A stretch of 7,981 nt of DNA. Origin: Nitrospina sp. (lineage in GTDB: Bacteria; Nitrospinota; Nitrospinia; Nitrospinales; Nitrospinaceae). A program made the position numbers and the translations under genes. The notes beneath the pieces are model-generated. The model saw only the letters and a list, made by a program, of their open reading frames with translations, was not told the DNA's origin and ran no database searches. The stretch is taken from positions 1 through 7,981 of the forward strand of contig SMVT01000142.1 of NCBI GenBank assembly GCA_004357365.1, read 5' to 3'. Below, in pieces: positions 6,519 through 7,981 of this stretch (position 1 is the stretch's first letter; every line of letters starts with the position of its first letter).

Positions 6519-7319
6519 CTAAGAATGGGCCTCATCCGGAAACCCACCGGATTGGACCTCGTCGACATAATCCTGAACCGCCGACCGGATGGTGGTGCCC
6601 AGTTCTCCATACTTTTTGACGAACTTGGGGGCAAAGTCGAGGTTCATGCCCAGCATGTCCTGGGTGACCAGAATCTGTCCATCGCAGTACGGCCCCGCGC
6701 CGATGCCGATGGTGGGAATCTCCAGCTCGGCGGTGATTTCCGCCGCCAGGTCCATGGGAATTCCCTCCAGCACCAGCGAGAACACTCCGGCCTTTTGCAG
6801 ATCCAACCCGTCTTTTTTGATCTGCCGGGCATCCAGATAGTTTTTGCCCTGCACCCGGTAGCCGCCGAACTGATGAACCGATTGCGGTGTCAGACCGACG
6901 TGGCCCATCACCGAAATACCGGCCTGGATCACGGCGCTGATTTTGTCGAGCACGCGCGACCCGCCTTCCATTTTCACCGCCTCCGCGCCGCCTTCCTGGA
7001 TGAACCGTCCGGCATTTCGGATCGTGTCCTCCGCGGAGGTGTGATAGGACATGAACGGCATGTCTCCCACCAGAAGCGCCTGTTGGACCCCCCGCCGGAC
7101 GCCGCGGGTGTAGTGAATCATCTCGTCCATGGTCACCGGCAGGGTGTTTTCATAGCCCATCGCCACCATGCCCGCCGAGTCCCCGACCAGGATCACATCG
7201 ATGCCCGATTCGTCCAACAGCCGGGCGAAGGTGTAGTCGTAGGCGGTCAGCGCTGTAATTTTACGTTGGTTTTTTTTCCATTCCGTCAGCTGGGGAATGG
7301 TCACTCGTTTCCGGTCCAT
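6519..7319 (-). CDS. panB: 3-methyl-2-oxobutanoate hydroxymethyltransferase
   Basis: PanB is the first enzyme of pantothenate synthesis: it moves a hydroxymethyl group from methylenetetrahydrofolate to alpha-ketoisovalerate, giving ketopantoate. The 266 residues match the family. Visible motifs are LTAYDY (24-29), LVGDSAG with metal ligand Asp47, GDMPF with Asp86, KMEGG with Glu118, MGHVGLTPQS (138-147), LEGIP with the catalytic Glu185, and IGIGAG followed by CDGQILV. All expected active-site residues are present. The ATG at 7319 places the conserved TIPQL segment at the right distance; the ribosome binding site is weak. It is the first gene after the terminator at 7408-7438 and thus the likely head of the panB-panC-panD-TPR operon. 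No good −10/−35 pair is visible between the terminator and the start. Ketopantoate reductase (PanE) is not in the window. Confidence 0.97.
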   Translation of the reverse strand: MDRKRVTIPQLTEWKKNQRKITALTAYDYTFARLLDESGIDVILVGDSAGMVAMGYENTLPVTMDEMIHYTRGVRRGVQQALLVGDMPFMSYHTSAEDTIRNAGRFIQEGGAEAVKMEGGSRVLDKISAVIQAGISVMGHVGLTPQSVHQFGGYRVQGKNYLDARQIKKDGLDLQKAGVFSLVLEGIPMDLAAEITAELEIPTIGIGAGPYCDGQILVTQDMLGMNLDFAPKFVKKYGELGTTIRSAVQDYVDEVQSGGFPDEAHS

Positions 7320-7388
7320 CGTGCCGTCTCTGGGAAGGCCTGGATTTTCGGCCAGTCAGCCGAGCGGGGCCGGACAAGGGAAGGGTGA

Positions 7389-7410
7389 TTTAAATGCGAC
7401 AGCATTTAAA
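7389..7410. repeat. Perfect 9-bp palindrome before panB
   Basis: TTTAAATGC (7389-7397) and GCATTTAAA (7402-7410) are exact inverted arms around GACA. The right arm shares three bases with the T-run of the terminator for the upstream gene. The dyad is 70-92 bases upstream of the panB start, in the only place a panB promoter could follow the terminator. It could be a regulator binding site or part of an RNA structure. The sequence is certain; the role is not. Confidence 0.5.
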
Positions 7411-7438
7411 AAGCCCGCCGGTTGAGATGCCGGTGGGC
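7408..7438 (-). terminator. Intrinsic terminator downstream of the deoxynucleoside kinase gene
   Basis: On the − strand, GCCCACCGG (7438-7430) pairs with CCGGCGGGC (7421-7413) around an 8-base loop, with one A·C mismatch in a nine-position stem. Five T residues follow directly (7412-7408). This is a textbook rho-independent terminator. It separates the deoxynucleoside kinase transcript from the panB operon. On the + strand the hairpin has no T-run after it, so it acts in one direction only. Confidence 0.85.
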
Positions 7439-7555
7439 ACGGAGGTCGATCATAAACACAAATCAGGCGAAAGCACACATGGGTTGGAAGCCTGCCAGCG
7501 GTCTTCCTCCCAAACTTCCCCCAAACTCGCACTATGCAACTCCGTCCCGGTCTTG
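7439..7555 (-). other. Long 3' untranslated stretch between kinase stop and terminator
   Basis: This 117-base stretch holds no credible ORF. It contains a hairpin at 7486-7507 (seven pairs with one bulged base and a 7-base loop) and a tandem near-repeat, TTCCTCCCAAAC at 7504-7515 followed by TTCCCCCAAAC at 7516-7526. Together with the terminator it could be a 3'-UTR-derived small RNA. I do not recognise it as a known riboswitch or RNA family, and it may simply be spacer. Confidence 0.3.
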
Positions 7556-7981
7556 TCAGGATCCAAGCGGATTGTAATACTCTCGGCCTATTCTATGATT
7601 ATTGATCTTGTTAATCAACTCCTGGAAGTTATATTTTTCGCCCGCCAGGTCGATTTCGTTGGTATTGACCACCAAAAGGGGGGTTTCGGAGTAATAGAAG
7701 AAGTAATTATTGAAGGCCCGGTTGACCTCCTCCAGGTATTGGTACTCCATATTCTGCTCGAACCGCCGCCCCCGTTTTTCGACCCGGGCATGCAGGGCCG
7801 GGGTCTCCGCCTGCAGAAAAATCACCAGATCCGGCTTGGGGATCTTGATTTTGATCAGGTTGAACAGCTGTTCGTAGAGATGCAGCTCGTGGCCTTCAAG
7901 ATTCAAACCCGCAAAAATCCGGTCCCGCTGGAACAGGTAATCGGAGATCACCACATTGTTGAACAAATCCCGCTGGGCCAG
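7556..7981 (-). CDS. Deoxynucleoside kinase family protein, 3' part (5' end outside window)
   Basis: This is the C-terminal 141 residues of a deoxynucleoside kinase of the dGK/dAK/dCK type, which phosphorylates deoxynucleosides in nucleotide salvage. The frame stays open to the right edge, so the P-loop and the catalytic Glu lie beyond it; the TTG at 7966 is an internal leucine, not a start. Visible are the YLFQRDRIFAGLN segment with Asp20-Arg21 (the family's D/E-R motif), PKPDLVIFLQA at 48-58 forming the core strand, and the arginine-rich LID RVEKRGRRFE at 66-75, followed by NNYFFYYSETPLLVVNT. Substrate preference (dA, dG or dC) cannot be judged from this part. An intrinsic terminator lies 118 bases after the stop, so it is a separate transcript from the pan operon. 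In related genomes I recall such kinases next to folK and panB, which would predict folK upstream; that is recollection, not seen here. Confidence 0.88.
   Translation of the reverse strand: MAQRDLFNNVVISDYLFQRDRIFAGLNLEGHELHLYEQLFNLIKIKIPKPDLVIFLQAETPALHARVEKRGRRFEQNMEYQYLEEVNRAFNNYFFYYSETPLLVVNTNEIDLAGEKYNFQELINKINNHRIGREYYNPLGS

Noticed and set aside
6516..7388. 290-residue open frame on the + strand opposite panB
   Set aside because: It mirrors the panB coding strand over its whole length, is rich in His/Arg from reversed codons, and has no family resemblance.
7479..7577. Small + strand ORF of 32 residues in the kinase 3' spacer
   Set aside because: There is no ribosome binding site, it is rich in Pro/Ser without pattern, and its end runs antisense into the kinase gene.
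1..7981. Defence island, phage, CRISPR or biosynthetic cluster
   Set aside because: All recognisable genes are housekeeping types or scaffold proteins; there are no repeats with spacers, integrases, transposases, tRNA-flanked boundaries or effector domains.

Overview
The window comes from a GC-rich bacterial chromosome and holds ordinary housekeeping genes, with no phage, plasmid, IS, CRISPR or toxin signature. The gene set is RNase D, an endonuclease-type MutL, PanB/PanC/PanD and a deoxynucleoside kinase, plus several TPR proteins. This fits a Gram-negative lineage of the Nitrospinota/deltaproteobacteria kind. That placement is inferred from gene content and the feel of the proteins, not from a marker gene, and is only moderately supported.

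Left part (1-3580): the 3' end of an RNase D gene enters on the + strand (DEDD motif III and two HRDC regions visible). It faces a convergent − strand gene for a small membrane-anchored TPR protein with a His/Asp-rich linker. About 215 nt of divergent spacer with a candidate promoter and a leader hairpin separates that gene from mutL (+, 613 aa). MutL carries the full GHKL ATPase, a clamp-binding motif and the metal-dependent endonuclease motifs.

Middle (3581-4457): mutL converges on a − strand gene for an XRE-type DNA-binding protein with a strongly lysine-rich C-terminal tail. This gene has its own good promoter and ribosome binding site in an AT-rich spacer.

Right part (4458-7981): read on the − strand, the order is deoxynucleoside kinase (cut by the window end), a strong intrinsic terminator, panB, panC, panD and a two-transmembrane TPR protein. 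panC/panD and panD/TPR overlap by one base (TGATG and TAATG), so panB-panC-panD-TPR looks like one operon. PanB makes ketopantoate, PanD makes beta-alanine and PanC joins beta-alanine to pantoate. Ketopantoate reductase is not in the window. The role of the TPR protein in this operon is unknown.

I did not find a convincing new biological system. The items most worth a second look are the TPR protein translationally coupled to panD, the adjoining terminator and perfect palindrome before panB, and the XRE protein with a histone-H1-like tail.
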